Source of the DNA: Gammaproteobacteria bacterium
GTDB taxonomy: Bacteria > Pseudomonadota > Gammaproteobacteria > Eutrophobiales > Eutrophobiaceae
Assembly: GCA_003645215.1 (NCBI GenBank)
Contig: QNEM01000014.1
Coordinates: 1-17,377, forward strand
DNA length: 17,377 nucleotides
Reading direction: 5' to 3'
Both the position numbers and the translations under genes were made by a program. The notes under the pieces were generated by a model, which was given only the letters and a program-made list of their open reading frames with translations, made no database searches and was not told where the DNA came from. Each line of letters starts with the position of its first letter. The first letter of the stretch is position 1. Positions 1 to 6,592 of the stretch are shown here, in pieces.

Positions 1-479
1 ACATGCTTGATGCCCAGTAGAGAAGTAATAAAACTATGACGTTTGGTTTGAACCTGTACCCCATGTCGCGCATCAATCAAAATGATGGCCAGGTCACAGT
101 TCGAAGCGCCTGTTGCCATATTGCGCGTATATTGTTCGTGCCCGGGTGTATCGGCAATAATAAATTTACGTTTGGCCGTAGAGAAATACCGGTAAGCGAC
201 ATCGATGGTAATGCCCTGTTCTCTTTCTGCCTGTAAGCCATCCACCAGCAGGGCCAGATCAAACTCACCTTCGGTTGTTCCTGATTTAATACTGTCAGCC
301 TTGATTGATTCCAGCTGGTCTTCATAAATCATTTTTGAATCATGCAGCAGGCGACCAATCAAGGTGCTTTTGCCATCATCAACACTGCCACAGGTGAGTA
401 ATTTTAATAGCTCTTTTCTCTCGTGCTGTGCGAGATAAGCGTCGATGTCTGTGCTGATTAAATCGGATTGATGTGACAT
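1..479 (-). CDS. cysN: Sulfate adenylyltransferase subunit 1 (GTPase), N-terminal part; CysN or CysNC
   Basis: This is the regulatory GTPase subunit of ATP sulfurylase, which couples GTP hydrolysis to synthesis of adenosine 5'-phosphosulfate from sulfate and ATP in the cytoplasm. Only the first 159 codons lie in the window; the gene runs off the left edge. The visible protein starts MSHQSDLIST and carries a clear G1/P-loop (GSVDDGKST, about residues 28-36), the switch-I region with REQGITIDVAYRYF, and the G3 motif DTPGHEQYTRNM. These are the hallmarks of the EF-Tu-like CysN GTPase domain. It lies 51 bp downstream of cysD on the same strand, the usual cysDN order. No good Shine-Dalgarno is visible before this ATG. 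Because the C-terminus is missing, a CysNC fusion with APS kinase cannot be excluded. The family call is secure. Confidence 0.95.
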   Translation of the reverse strand, partial: MSHQSDLISTDIDAYLAQHERKELLKLLTCGSVDDGKSTLIGRLLHDSKMIYEDQLESIKADSIKSGTTEGEFDLALLVDGLQAEREQGITIDVAYRYFSTAKRKFIIADTPGHEQYTRNMATGASNCDLAIILIDARHGVQVQTKRHSFITSLLGIKH

Positions 480-530
480 GTATAAATGACCAGATAAATA
501 AGTTAAGTGAATATTCCTGAAAGGATGTTC

Positions 531-1439
531 CTAGAAGTAACCTTCGCGTTTTTTCTTTTCCATGGAACCTGATTGATCGCTGTCGATCAGACGTCCCTGA
601 CGCTCGGAGGTAGTCGTCAGTAACATCTCCTGAATAATCTCAGGCAATGTGGTGGCTTCTGATTCCACTGCCCCCGTGAGCGGATAACAACCGAGTGTTC
701 TAAACCTTACGGTTTTCATCTCAGGTTCCTGACCTTCTGCCAAAGGCATGCGGTCATCATCTACCATAATATCTATGCCTTCATAGCTAACCACAGGTCT
801 TGGTTTGGCAAAATACAAGGGTACAATATCGATCTTGTTCAGATGGATGTACTGCCAGATGTCCAGTTCTGTCCAGTTGGAAAGCGGGAAGACACGAATA
901 CTCTCTCCCTTGTTAATCTTGCCATTGTATAAATTCCACAGTTCCGGACGTTGGTTCTTTGGATCCCAGGTATGGTTCTTGTCCCTGAATGAATACACGC
1001 GTTCCTTGGCCCTGGATTTTTCTTCATCGCGACGGGCACCACCAAAGGCGGCATCGAATTGATGCTCGTTGAGCGCCTGTTTCAGGCCCTGGGTTTTCAT
1101 GATATCAGTGTGTTTCTGGCTACCATGTGTAAACGGTCCGATACCTGCGTCTACGCCTTCCTGGTTAATGTGAACGATCAGATCCAGCCCAAGCTTTTCC
1201 ATTTGCTGATCACGAAACTTGATCATTTCACGAAATTTCCAGGTGGTGTCCACATGCATCAGGGGGAAGGGTAATTTCCCGGGATAAAAGGCCTTCAAGG
1301 CAAGATGCAGCATGACAGTCGAGTCCTTACCGATCGAATAAAGCATGACCGGTTTATCAAACTCAGCAGCAACTTCACGAATGATGAAAATGCTTTCTGC
1401 TTCGAGCTGTTTGAGATGTGTTAAGTTGTAATCTGTCAT
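531..1439 (-). CDS. cysD: Sulfate adenylyltransferase subunit 2 (CysD)
   Basis: This is the catalytic subunit of ATP sulfurylase, which with CysN makes adenosine 5'-phosphosulfate, the first step of sulfate assimilation. The 302-residue protein has the full family length. It shows the PP-loop ATP pyrophosphatase signature SIGKDSTVML (residues 35-44), the FGGARRDEEKSRAKER block typical of the PAPS reductase/CysD fold, the FPLSNWTELDIWQYI stretch, and the conserved tail GSMEKKKREGYF. It is first in a cysD-cysN operon. A promoter with a 17-bp spacer lies about 60 bp upstream. The ATG is preceded directly by TTTGGA, a poor ribosome site, but no better in-frame start is seen. The nearby genes do not include cysH, cysI or cysJ, so the rest of the pathway must be elsewhere. 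Confidence 0.97.
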   Translation of the reverse strand: MTDYNLTHLKQLEAESIFIIREVAAEFDKPVMLYSIGKDSTVMLHLALKAFYPGKLPFPLMHVDTTWKFREMIKFRDQQMEKLGLDLIVHINQEGVDAGIGPFTHGSQKHTDIMKTQGLKQALNEHQFDAAFGGARRDEEKSRAKERVYSFRDKNHTWDPKNQRPELWNLYNGKINKGESIRVFPLSNWTELDIWQYIHLNKIDIVPLYFAKPRPVVSYEGIDIMVDDDRMPLAEGQEPEMKTVRFRTLGCYPLTGAVESEATTLPEIIQEMLLTTTSERQGRLIDSDQSGSMEKKKREGYF

Positions 1440-1502
1440 TCCAAATAGTGTCTAGTGTTACTTTCCGCCAAGCCAGGTAGTCTGGATATTCAAAGGGCGC
1501 AA

Positions 1503-1531
1503 AGTATAGTGCAACTGCTGTAGTAACCCAA
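1503..1531 (-). promoter_or_regulatory. Candidate sigma70 promoter of cysDN
   Basis: Read on the minus strand there is TTGGGT (-35, 1526-1531), a 17-bp spacer and TATACT (-10, 1503-1508). This would give a start near 1496 and a leader of roughly 57 nt before cysD. The match is by eye. No CysB-type site was recognised. Confidence 0.5.
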
Positions 1532-1629
1532 GCGCCACTGGCTTGATTATCAATAGATAAAAAGAATTAGGTTATTCATTTTTCTTACATATATTGACAA
1601 GATTTTGGAGCGTATTTAATAAGAGAGTT

Positions 1630-2292
1630 ATGCAGAGAATCCCGGAACCCGAACTCATGAATGATGAAGCACAGGCCCTGGCCTATGCCCAGGCTAATTT
1701 TGATGAGCCTCATGATATGTTTATCCAGGTATTCAAAGATACCTTCCCAGAAGAAAAAGTAAGTGGTCACATACTTGATCTGGGGTGCGGGCCTGCGGAT
1801 ATAAGTATTCGTTTTGCCCGGGCATGTCCAGATTGTGAGATTGATGGCCTTGATGGTGCGTCCAGGATGCTGGCACAGGGGAAACTTGCTATTCAAAAAG
1901 CACAGTTGCAAGACAGGATTCATCTATTAGAAGGCATGTTGCCCGGGGTAGATTTACCTCGTGATGACTATGATGTGATCATCAGTAATAGTTTATTACA
2001 TCATCTGCACACCCCGGATGTTTTGTGGGAAAGTATTAAACAATCTGGTGTTCCCGGTACTCGAGTATTCATCATGGATCTGATGCGGCCTGAGTCTGAG
2101 AAAGTTGCCAGGGAATTTGTCGATTTATACGCAAGAGATGAGCCGCAGGTTTTGCGCGAGGACTTCTATCATTCTCTTTGCGCTGCATTCTTGCCTGAAG
2201 AAATTCAATCACAATTAGATATTGCTGGATTGGCGCAGCTAGATGTTAAGGTTGTTTCAGATCGTCATGTTGCTGTATCCGGACTATTATAA
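1630..2292 (+). CDS. Class I SAM-dependent methyltransferase, substrate unknown
   Basis: This is a 220-residue protein with a Rossmann-type methyltransferase fold. Motif I is ILDLGCGPA (residues 48-56), followed by the acidic SAM-ribose loop region IDGLDGA (71-77) and the motif DVIISNSLLHHL (115-126), which resembles UbiE/Methyltransf_11 proteins. The N-terminal MQRIPEPELMND segment looks like a conserved lead-in of this subfamily. I chose the ATG at 1630 because the in-frame TTG at 1594 has no ribosome site, would sit in a possible -10 box (TATATT, 1590-1595), and would add 12 residues of non-family sequence. AAGAGAG just ahead of the ATG is a weak Shine-Dalgarno. The gene stands alone between divergent cysD and the glnA control region. 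The substrate cannot be told from the sequence. Confidence 0.85.
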   Translation: MQRIPEPELMNDEAQALAYAQANFDEPHDMFIQVFKDTFPEEKVSGHILDLGCGPADISIRFARACPDCEIDGLDGASRMLAQGKLAIQKAQLQDRIHLLEGMLPGVDLPRDDYDVIISNSLLHHLHTPDVLWESIKQSGVPGTRVFIMDLMRPESEKVAREFVDLYARDEPQVLREDFYHSLCAAFLPEEIQSQLDIAGLAQLDVKVVSDRHVAVSGLL

Positions 2293-2299
2293 AACAAAA

Positions 2300-2314
2300 G
2301 CACCATAACAGTGC
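2300..2314 (+). promoter_or_regulatory. NtrC binding site 1 upstream of glnA
   Basis: GCACCATAACAGTGC fits the NtrC palindrome GCAC-N7-GTGC exactly. Its centre is 31 bp from the next site, three helical turns, so NtrC dimers on both would face the same side of the DNA and could co-operate. It begins 8 bp after the upstream methyltransferase gene stops. Confidence 0.8.
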
Positions 2315-2330
2315 GTTAGGTGCAATATCC

Positions 2331-2345
2331 GCACTATATTAGTGC
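2331..2345 (+). promoter_or_regulatory. NtrC binding site 2 upstream of glnA
   Basis: GCACTATATTAGTGC is a second exact GCAC-N7-GTGC palindrome. With site 1 it forms an enhancer about 250-285 bp upstream of the predicted sigma54 start of glnA. This is farther than in E. coli glnA but normal for a DNA-looping activator. Confidence 0.8.
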
Positions 2346-2454
2346 TACCTCTATTTTGAAGGTATACTTTTTATTCCGCTATTAGCTCCTTATTAATGTT
2401 TAACCCGATGCAGGGTCTGCAAACGATCGAAAACTGTGCGGAACTATTAACTTA

Positions 2455-2484
2455 TTGATATTAATGATTAAAAATCACTATTTT
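2455..2484 (+). promoter_or_regulatory. Possible sigma70 promoter of glnA
   Basis: TTGATA (2455-2460), an 18-bp spacer and TATTTT (2479-2484) could be a housekeeping promoter giving basal glnA expression, like glnAp1 in enterics. The region is AT-rich, so chance matches are likely. Confidence 0.3.
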
Positions 2485-2564
2485 AAGGCTGGAATTGACA
2501 TCTATATAGCAAGATCTGGAGAATTTTCCTAAGTAAAAAGAATTAAAGTTGCATGTTTAATTAT

Positions 2565-2580
2565 TGGCATGTTAAATGCA
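2565..2580 (+). promoter_or_regulatory. Sigma54 (RpoN) promoter of glnA
   Basis: TGGCATGTTAAATGCA matches the -24/-12 consensus TGGCACG-N4-TTGCA well. GG (2566-2567) and GC (2578-2579) are separated by the required 10 bp. The predicted start is near 2591, leaving a leader of about 100 nt. The two NtrC palindromes upstream make this the expected nitrogen-regulated promoter. Confidence 0.8.
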
Positions 2581-2692
2581 GCCTTTCAAATTCTAATAAT
2601 AATATTTATTGCTCTGACTGCGGCCTAAGCAGCAGGGCGATCGCAACTGCTTTCAAAAGCTAATCAGTCACGACATTGACGAGGAGAAAATA

Positions 2693-4102
2693 ATGTCTAA
2701 AGAAAATGTGATAAAGCTCATCAAAGATCATGAGGTTAAGTTTGTTGACCTGCGTTTTACCGATACGATAGGTAAGGAGCAGCATGTCACCATCCCCGCT
2801 TCTATTGTGGATGATGCTTTTTTTAACGATGGCAAAATGTTTGATGGGTCATCGATCTCAGGTTGGAAGGGTATCAACGAGTCAGATATGGTGTTGATGC
2901 CTGAAGCAGACACGGCAGTTATCGATCCTTTCTATGACGATGCAACGGTCAACATCCGCTGTGATGTTCTGGAACCAACAACAATGCAGGGTTACGAACG
3001 TGACCCACGTTCCCTGGCGAAACGTGCAGAGGCTTATCTGCAGTCAACGGGGGTTGCTGACACTGCATACTTTGGTCCAGAACCAGAATTTTTTATCTTT
3101 GATGATGTGCGTTGGTCAGATAATGTAAACAGTGCTTTCTTCGAGGTTGATTCCGATGAAGGTTGCTGGAACAGCGATACCATAACTGAGGACAAGAATA
3201 TCGGTCACCGTCCTGGCGTGAAGGGTGGGTACTTCCCAGTACCACCGGTTGATTCACAGCAAAATATTCGTTCTGCAATGTGCACAATCCTGGAAGAAAT
3301 GGGTGTGCCGGTTGAAGTGCACCACCATGAAGTGGCTACTGCGGGTCAAGCCGAAATCGGTACTCGATTTAATACTTTATTAGTACGTGCTGATCAGAAC
3401 ATGATTCTTAAATATGTTGTGCAGAATGTTGCTCATGCCTATGGCAAGACTGCGACTTTCATGCCCAAGCCACTGGTAGGTGACAATGGTAACGGTATGC
3501 ACGTTCACCAATCACTGTTTAAAGATGGTGATAATCTTTTTTCTGGTGATCAGTATGGCGGTCTGTCTGAAATGGCACTGCACTATATTGGCGGTATCTT
3601 TAAACATTCTCGCGCAATTAATGCCTTTGCAAATGCCAGTACCAACAGCTACAAGCGTCTGGTTCCGGGCTTCGAAGCTCCTTGCTTATTAGCCTATTCG
3701 GCACGCAACCGTTCAGCTTCTATTCGTATTCCCTGGGATGCAAATCCAAAGGCCCGTAGAATTGAGGTTAGATATCCGGATTCATGCGGCAACCCTTACT
3801 TCACATTCTCTGCATTAATGATGGCAGGTCTTGACGGTATTCAGAACAAGATCGATCCAGGTGCACCTATGGAACAGGATCTTTATGACCTGACCAGAGA
3901 AGAAGAAAAAGAAATACCAACTGTGGCTACTTCACTGGATCAGGCACTTGATGCATTGGATGCTGATCGTGGATTTCTGACAGCAGGTGGTGTTTTTACG
4001 GATGACATGATTGACGGTTACATCGAATTAAAGATGGAAGAAGTCAATCGTCTGCGTATGGCTACACACCCAGTAGAATTTGACCAGTATTACAGTTTGT
4101 AA
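2693..4102 (+). CDS. glnA: Type I glutamine synthetase (GSI-beta)
   Basis: This enzyme makes glutamine from glutamate, ammonia and ATP as a cytoplasmic dodecamer, and is the main ammonium-assimilating enzyme. The 469-residue length is that of bacterial GSI. Visible signatures are FDGSSISGW near the N-terminus, the metal-binding region GPEPEFFIFD, VEVHHHEVATAGQAEIG, NGNGMHVHQSLF and the ATP-site stretch KRLVPGFEAP, then NRSASIRIP. The segment DLYDL holds Tyr398, the adenylylation site of GSI-beta enzymes, so control by GlnE is expected. A strong GAGGAGA ribosome site lies 6 bp before the ATG. Upstream are two NtrC sites and a sigma54 promoter; downstream is a rho-independent terminator. The ntrBC genes follow after one small gene, the usual gammaproteobacterial order. 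Confidence 0.98.
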   Translation: MSKENVIKLIKDHEVKFVDLRFTDTIGKEQHVTIPASIVDDAFFNDGKMFDGSSISGWKGINESDMVLMPEADTAVIDPFYDDATVNIRCDVLEPTTMQGYERDPRSLAKRAEAYLQSTGVADTAYFGPEPEFFIFDDVRWSDNVNSAFFEVDSDEGCWNSDTITEDKNIGHRPGVKGGYFPVPPVDSQQNIRSAMCTILEEMGVPVEVHHHEVATAGQAEIGTRFNTLLVRADQNMILKYVVQNVAHAYGKTATFMPKPLVGDNGNGMHVHQSLFKDGDNLFSGDQYGGLSEMALHYIGGIFKHSRAINAFANASTNSYKRLVPGFEAPCLLAYSARNRSASIRIPWDANPKARRIEVRYPDSCGNPYFTFSALMMAGLDGIQNKIDPGAPMEQDLYDLTREEEKEIPTVATSLDQALDALDADRGFLTAGGVFTDDMIDGYIELKMEEVNRLRMATHPVEFDQYYSL

Positions 4103-4126
4103 AATACAGTCTTTTTTACGTTGATG

Positions 4127-4153
4127 AAGCCCCCTTTTAGGGGGCTTTTTTTT
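4127..4153 (+). terminator. Rho-independent terminator of glnA
   Basis: A perfect 8-bp stem (AAGCCCCC / GGGGGCTT) with loop TTTTA is followed by an unbroken run of eight T, 25 bp after the glnA stop. It should separate glnA from the genes downstream. Confidence 0.93.
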
Positions 4154-4159
4154 GGCCAA

Positions 4160-4233
4160 GGATGGCCTTCAGGATTAATGTTCCAGACTAATCCTAAGCG
4201 CCTACATCCATGTAGGCGATGCCGTGAAGGACA
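4160..4233 (+). repeat. Structured direct repeat, block 1, copy A
   Basis: This 74-bp unit is repeated at 4403-4476 with one difference (G4165 against T4408). It can fold as a three-way junction. The outer stem pairs 4163-4171 with 4225-4233, with one G·A mismatch. Inside are two hairpins: AGGATTA/TAATCCT (arms about 4171-4177 and 4189-4195) and the near-perfect palindrome CGCCTACAT-CC-ATGTAGGCG (4199-4218). No known repeat family is recognised with certainty. Confidence 0.9.
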
Positions 4234-4321
4234 GGAGTCCGAGAATGGCTTATGTACAGGATGTACTGTATGCCGTGGGCGCATGGATGTGCAGGAACGG
4301 CGTCTCAACGAACCTAGGTAT
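4233..4321 (+). repeat. Structured direct repeat, block 2, copy A
   Basis: This 89-bp unit is repeated at 4523-4612. It holds a small hairpin GTACA-GGA-TGTAC (4254-4266) and a longer one with outer stem GCCGT/ACGGC (4272-4276, 4297-4301) around GCGCAT-GG-ATGTGC (4279-4292). In copy A one pair of the inner stem is G·U; in copy B it is G-C, so pairing is kept. It abuts block 1 directly. Confidence 0.88.
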
Positions 4322-4331
4322 AGTGAAGGTG

Positions 4332-4365
4332 AGTGCGAGAACGGCGTCTCCACGAACCTCGGTAT
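4332..4365 (+). repeat. Partial third copy of the end of block 2
   Basis: GTGCGAGAACGGCGTCT and the following ACGAACCTCGGTAT repeat the last third of block 2 (compare 4289-4321 and 4580-4612). Only this tail is present, which suggests stepwise duplication or decay of the array. Confidence 0.7.
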
Positions 4366-4402
4366 CTCCGTATGGAGGATGCAGAAGAGCGGCGTTGGTT
4401 TT

Positions 4403-4476
4403 GGATGTCCTTCAGGATTAATGTTCCAGACTAATCCTAAGCGCCTACATCCATGTAGGCGATGCCGTGAAGGACA
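4403..4476 (+). repeat. Structured direct repeat, block 1, copy B
   Basis: This is the second copy of block 1, 243 bp after the first and identical at 73 of 74 positions. The single change, T4408, makes the outer 9-bp stem TGTCCTTCA/TGAAGGACA perfect, where copy A has a mismatch. Confidence 0.9.
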
Positions 4477-4522
4477 CGACCGCAGGGATGCGGGAGGTAG
4501 AACGAATCAGGAGACAGAGTCG
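4477..4522 (+). repeat. 46-bp insertion between blocks 1 and 2 in copy B
   Basis: In copy A block 1 runs straight into block 2; here 46 bp intervene. The insertion starts with a hairpin CCGCA-GGGA-TGCGG (4480-4493) followed by GGTAGAAC (4496-4503). The same stem-GGATG plus GGTAGAAC arrangement occurs at 14388-14414 inside a separate element, so this may be a mobile or modular sub-repeat. Confidence 0.6.
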
Positions 4523-4612
4523 AGGAGTCCGAGAATGGCTTATGTACAGCGATGTACTGTATGCCGTGGGCGCATGGATGCGCAGGAACGGCGTCGCAAA
4601 CAACCTCGGTAT
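4523..4612 (+). repeat. Structured direct repeat, block 2, copy B
   Basis: This is the second copy of block 2, one base longer than copy A (ACAGCGATG against ACAGGATG), giving a GTACA-GCGA-TGTAC hairpin (4544-4557) with a GNRA-type loop. The inner stem GCGCAT-GG-ATGCGC (4570-4583) is perfect here. The 110 bp between this copy and the next gene show nothing further that I can name. Confidence 0.88.
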
Positions 4613-4722
4613 CCCCTTGTGGCTCTGGCTGTGAGAACTGCCTATGTCCACGGAAGTAAGACGATATTGAACTTCATCCCATTTCCATTACTCAAATATT
4701 GTGACGATAAGATATATGGACT

Positions 4723-5274
4723 ATGCTGAGACCCATGCGACTACTTGTGTTCTTTATTTCACTGAGCTTTTTGACCCCGGCTTTTGCCGAGGTGTATCGC
4801 TCGGTTGATGCAGACGGTAATGTCACTTACACAGACAGGCCTTCCTCGGATGCCGAGAAAGTCAGGATAGACAAGGTACAAACGATTCCAGCCGGGCCTG
4901 ATAATTTTAAATATACGCCTCCTGAAAAACCCGATCTGGGTAACTATACAAAACTGGAAATTGTTACTCCGGAAAACAACCATGTATTTACTGGCAATAT
5001 AGGTGAAGTTAATGTCAGTGTTACGATCACGCCAGCATTGAGAGAATCAGACAGTTTTATCTTCTACATGGATGGCAAGAAACAGGGTGACTCTAGCTCG
5101 CCATCATTTCAGATGACAAACCTTGATAGGGGTACACATACAGTTAAGGTTGATGTCGTCAATAAGGATGGTAAATCCCTGAAAAGCTCTGCAACTGTTT
5201 CATTTACTATCAAGAGGACATCGGCTCTAAACCCGAATCGTCCCGGCGCTCCAAACCGCCCAAGCCCCAGATAG
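4723..5274 (+). CDS. Secreted DUF4124-domain protein
   Basis: This 183-residue exported protein has no known biochemical role. Residues 1-22 form a Sec signal peptide (MRLLVFFISLSFLTPAFA from Met5, likely cut after AFA). A DUF4124 motif follows at about residues 23-55 (VYRSVDADGNVTYTDRPSS), typical of small periplasmic proteins. A beta-rich segment (about 80-165, NVSVTITPAL to SATVSFTIK) resembles an Ig/FN3-like domain, and the tail is rich in Pro, Asn and Arg. Its position between glnA and ntrB is common in gammaproteobacteria, but a link to nitrogen control is unproven. An alternative start is the ATG at 4735, four codons downstream; neither has a strong ribosome site. The glnA terminator and repeat array upstream imply its own promoter, which I did not identify. 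Confidence 0.85.
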   Translation: MLRPMRLLVFFISLSFLTPAFAEVYRSVDADGNVTYTDRPSSDAEKVRIDKVQTIPAGPDNFKYTPPEKPDLGNYTKLEIVTPENNHVFTGNIGEVNVSVTITPALRESDSFIFYMDGKKQGDSSSPSFQMTNLDRGTHTVKVDVVNKDGKSLKSSATVSFTIKRTSALNPNRPGAPNRPSPR

Positions 5275-5331
5275 GGGCTCAGTAGACCCCCCCGCAAACC
5301 AGCAGTTTTTATTTTTCTGATCCTTTAATCT

Positions 5332-5347
5332 TGGTCTGCTTCTTGCA
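5332..5347 (+). promoter_or_regulatory. Possible sigma54 promoter upstream of ntrBC
   Basis: TGGTCTGCTTCTTGCA has GG (5333-5334) and GC (5345-5346) at the correct 10-bp separation and a perfect TTGCA -12 box, but a weak -24 box. Its -12 end overlaps an NtrC-type palindrome, so NtrC might block rather than assist it. The transcript would start near 5358. Confidence 0.4.
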
Positions 5348-5359
5348 CCTATATGGTGT
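5345..5359 (+). promoter_or_regulatory. NtrC-type palindrome upstream of ntrB (distal)
   Basis: GCACCTATATGGTGT differs from GCAC-N7-GTGC only in the last base, and the wider TGCACC-N5-GGTGTA is nearly symmetric. It resembles E. coli glnA NtrC sites. Confidence 0.65.
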
Positions 5360-5467
5360 AATGATGCATCGATATTGATGCTATAGACTGATTTCCCCAT
5401 AAGTCATTGTAATTAATAAGGATACTAATGAGACACTGATGAATATTAAAAAATTATGTATCACTGC

Positions 5468-5482
5468 GCACCATATTAGTGC
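5468..5482 (+). promoter_or_regulatory. NtrC binding site just upstream of ntrB
   Basis: GCACCATATTAGTGC is an exact GCAC-N7-GTGC palindrome ending 24 bp before the ntrB ATG. A site this close to the gene suggests autoregulation of ntrBC by NtrC, as at the glnL promoter of enterics. No clear sigma70 promoter was found around it. Confidence 0.75.
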
Positions 5483-5506
5483 GTATCTATGCTAGTTTAT
5501 TGATCT

Positions 5507-6592
5507 ATGGCTTTTACCGTAGAAACGACAGGACGTGTTTATGACAATTTGGCAACAGCCGTATTGCTGTTTGACGATCAATTAAGACTCGTATGTGTGA
5601 ATGCCGCGGGAGAAAATCTACTGTCTGTCAGTACCCGACAGATGGAAGGGCAGACACCGAATGAGATTCTGCTGGGGTCGCGTGACTTTGATCAGGTGCT
5701 AAAAAGAACACTTGAAACGCATATTCAGTTTACCGAAAGAGCCATGGTTTTACAGCTGCCGCACAATGGAGAAATTACTGTTGATTGCTACGTTACGCCA
5801 GTCATTGAAGATGATGTTTGTGTTGAGCTAATTGTTGAACTATCGGATGCACGTTCCCTGCAGCGGGTCCTGGATGATGAAAATTTGTTCATGTTGCATG
5901 ATGCCTCAAGAGAAGCGGTTCGTGGTATGGCCCATGAAGTAAGAAATCCCCTGGGTGGAATTCGTGGAGCAGCCCAACTTTTACAAAGTGAGTTGGAAGA
6001 TAAACTGGAAGACAAGTCAGAATCCAGGGAGTTAATTGAATACACAGATATTATTATTCAGGAAGCGGATCGACTAAGGAATTTTATAGATCGAATGTTG
6101 GCCAGTGATCAACAATTACATTGTGTTGATTTAAATATTTATGAAGTCATTGAATATGTTTGCAGTTTACTCAAGGCAGAGTTTGAAACCTGTCCCGAGT
6201 TTCAACGTGATTACGATCCAAGCCTGCCAGAGATCAAAGGGGATCGTGAACAGCTTATACAGGTTTTTTTGAACGTCATGCGTAATGCATTACAGGCAAC
6301 AGAAGGCAAGGGTTATATTTGTATACAGACGCGCGTCGTTCGTCAGCTTACGATTCGTCAGAATATACATCGCCTGGTTGCACGTATCGATATTATTGAT
6401 GATGGTCCGGGGATTCCTGCAGAAATAGAAAAAAATGTTTTTTACCCGATGATAACAGGTCGTCCAGAAGGAACAGGGCTTGGTTTATCCATCGCCCAGT
6501 CATTGATAAATTTGCATGGCGGCCTCATCAATTATGAAAGAAAAGATAATAAAACAATTTTTAGTATTTACTTACCAGTGAGTGAAGATTAA
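5507..6592 (+). CDS. ntrB: Nitrogen regulation sensor kinase NtrB (GlnL)
   Basis: This is a cytoplasmic two-component kinase/phosphatase that responds to PII (GlnB) and phosphorylates NtrC when nitrogen is short. The 361-residue protein has a PAS-like sensor domain (about 10-110), no membrane segments, and a HisKA domain with MAHEVRNPLGGIRG, where His143 is the phospho-acceptor. The HATPase_c domain has an N-box (LNVMRNALQA, 255-264), G1 (DDGPGIP, 298-304), an F-box region (VFYPMITGRP) and G2 (GTGLGLS, 322-328). All kinase motifs are intact. The ATG has no obvious Shine-Dalgarno. The stop overlaps the ntrC start (TAATG), so the two are translationally coupled. NtrC-type sites lie upstream. 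Confidence 0.96.
   Translation: MAFTVETTGRVYDNLATAVLLFDDQLRLVCVNAAGENLLSVSTRQMEGQTPNEILLGSRDFDQVLKRTLETHIQFTERAMVLQLPHNGEITVDCYVTPVIEDDVCVELIVELSDARSLQRVLDDENLFMLHDASREAVRGMAHEVRNPLGGIRGAAQLLQSELEDKLEDKSESRELIEYTDIIIQEADRLRNFIDRMLASDQQLHCVDLNIYEVIEYVCSLLKAEFETCPEFQRDYDPSLPEIKGDREQLIQVFLNVMRNALQATEGKGYICIQTRVVRQLTIRQNIHRLVARIDIIDDGPGIPAEIEKNVFYPMITGRPEGTGLGLSIAQSLINLHGGLINYERKDNKTIFSIYLPVSED

Noticed and set aside
36..325. Small open frames on both strands in the first 325 bp
   Set aside because: They lie in other frames of the cysN gene, whose P-loop and DTPGH motifs read cleanly on the minus strand.
1594..1629. TTG start of the methyltransferase giving 12 extra residues
   Set aside because: It has no Shine-Dalgarno, and the family-like sequence begins at the ATG at 1630.
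4121..4729. A roughly 200-residue open frame over the repeat array as a protein-coding gene
   Set aside because: It starts in the glnA terminator stem, has no ribosome site, consists of duplicated palindromic repeats, and overlaps the start of the DUF4124 gene. Its Arg/Cys-rich peptide resembles translated repeat DNA.
5440..5496. A short 18-codon open frame between the DUF4124 gene and ntrB
   Set aside because: It has no ribosome site and includes the NtrC palindrome; a leader peptide cannot be supported.
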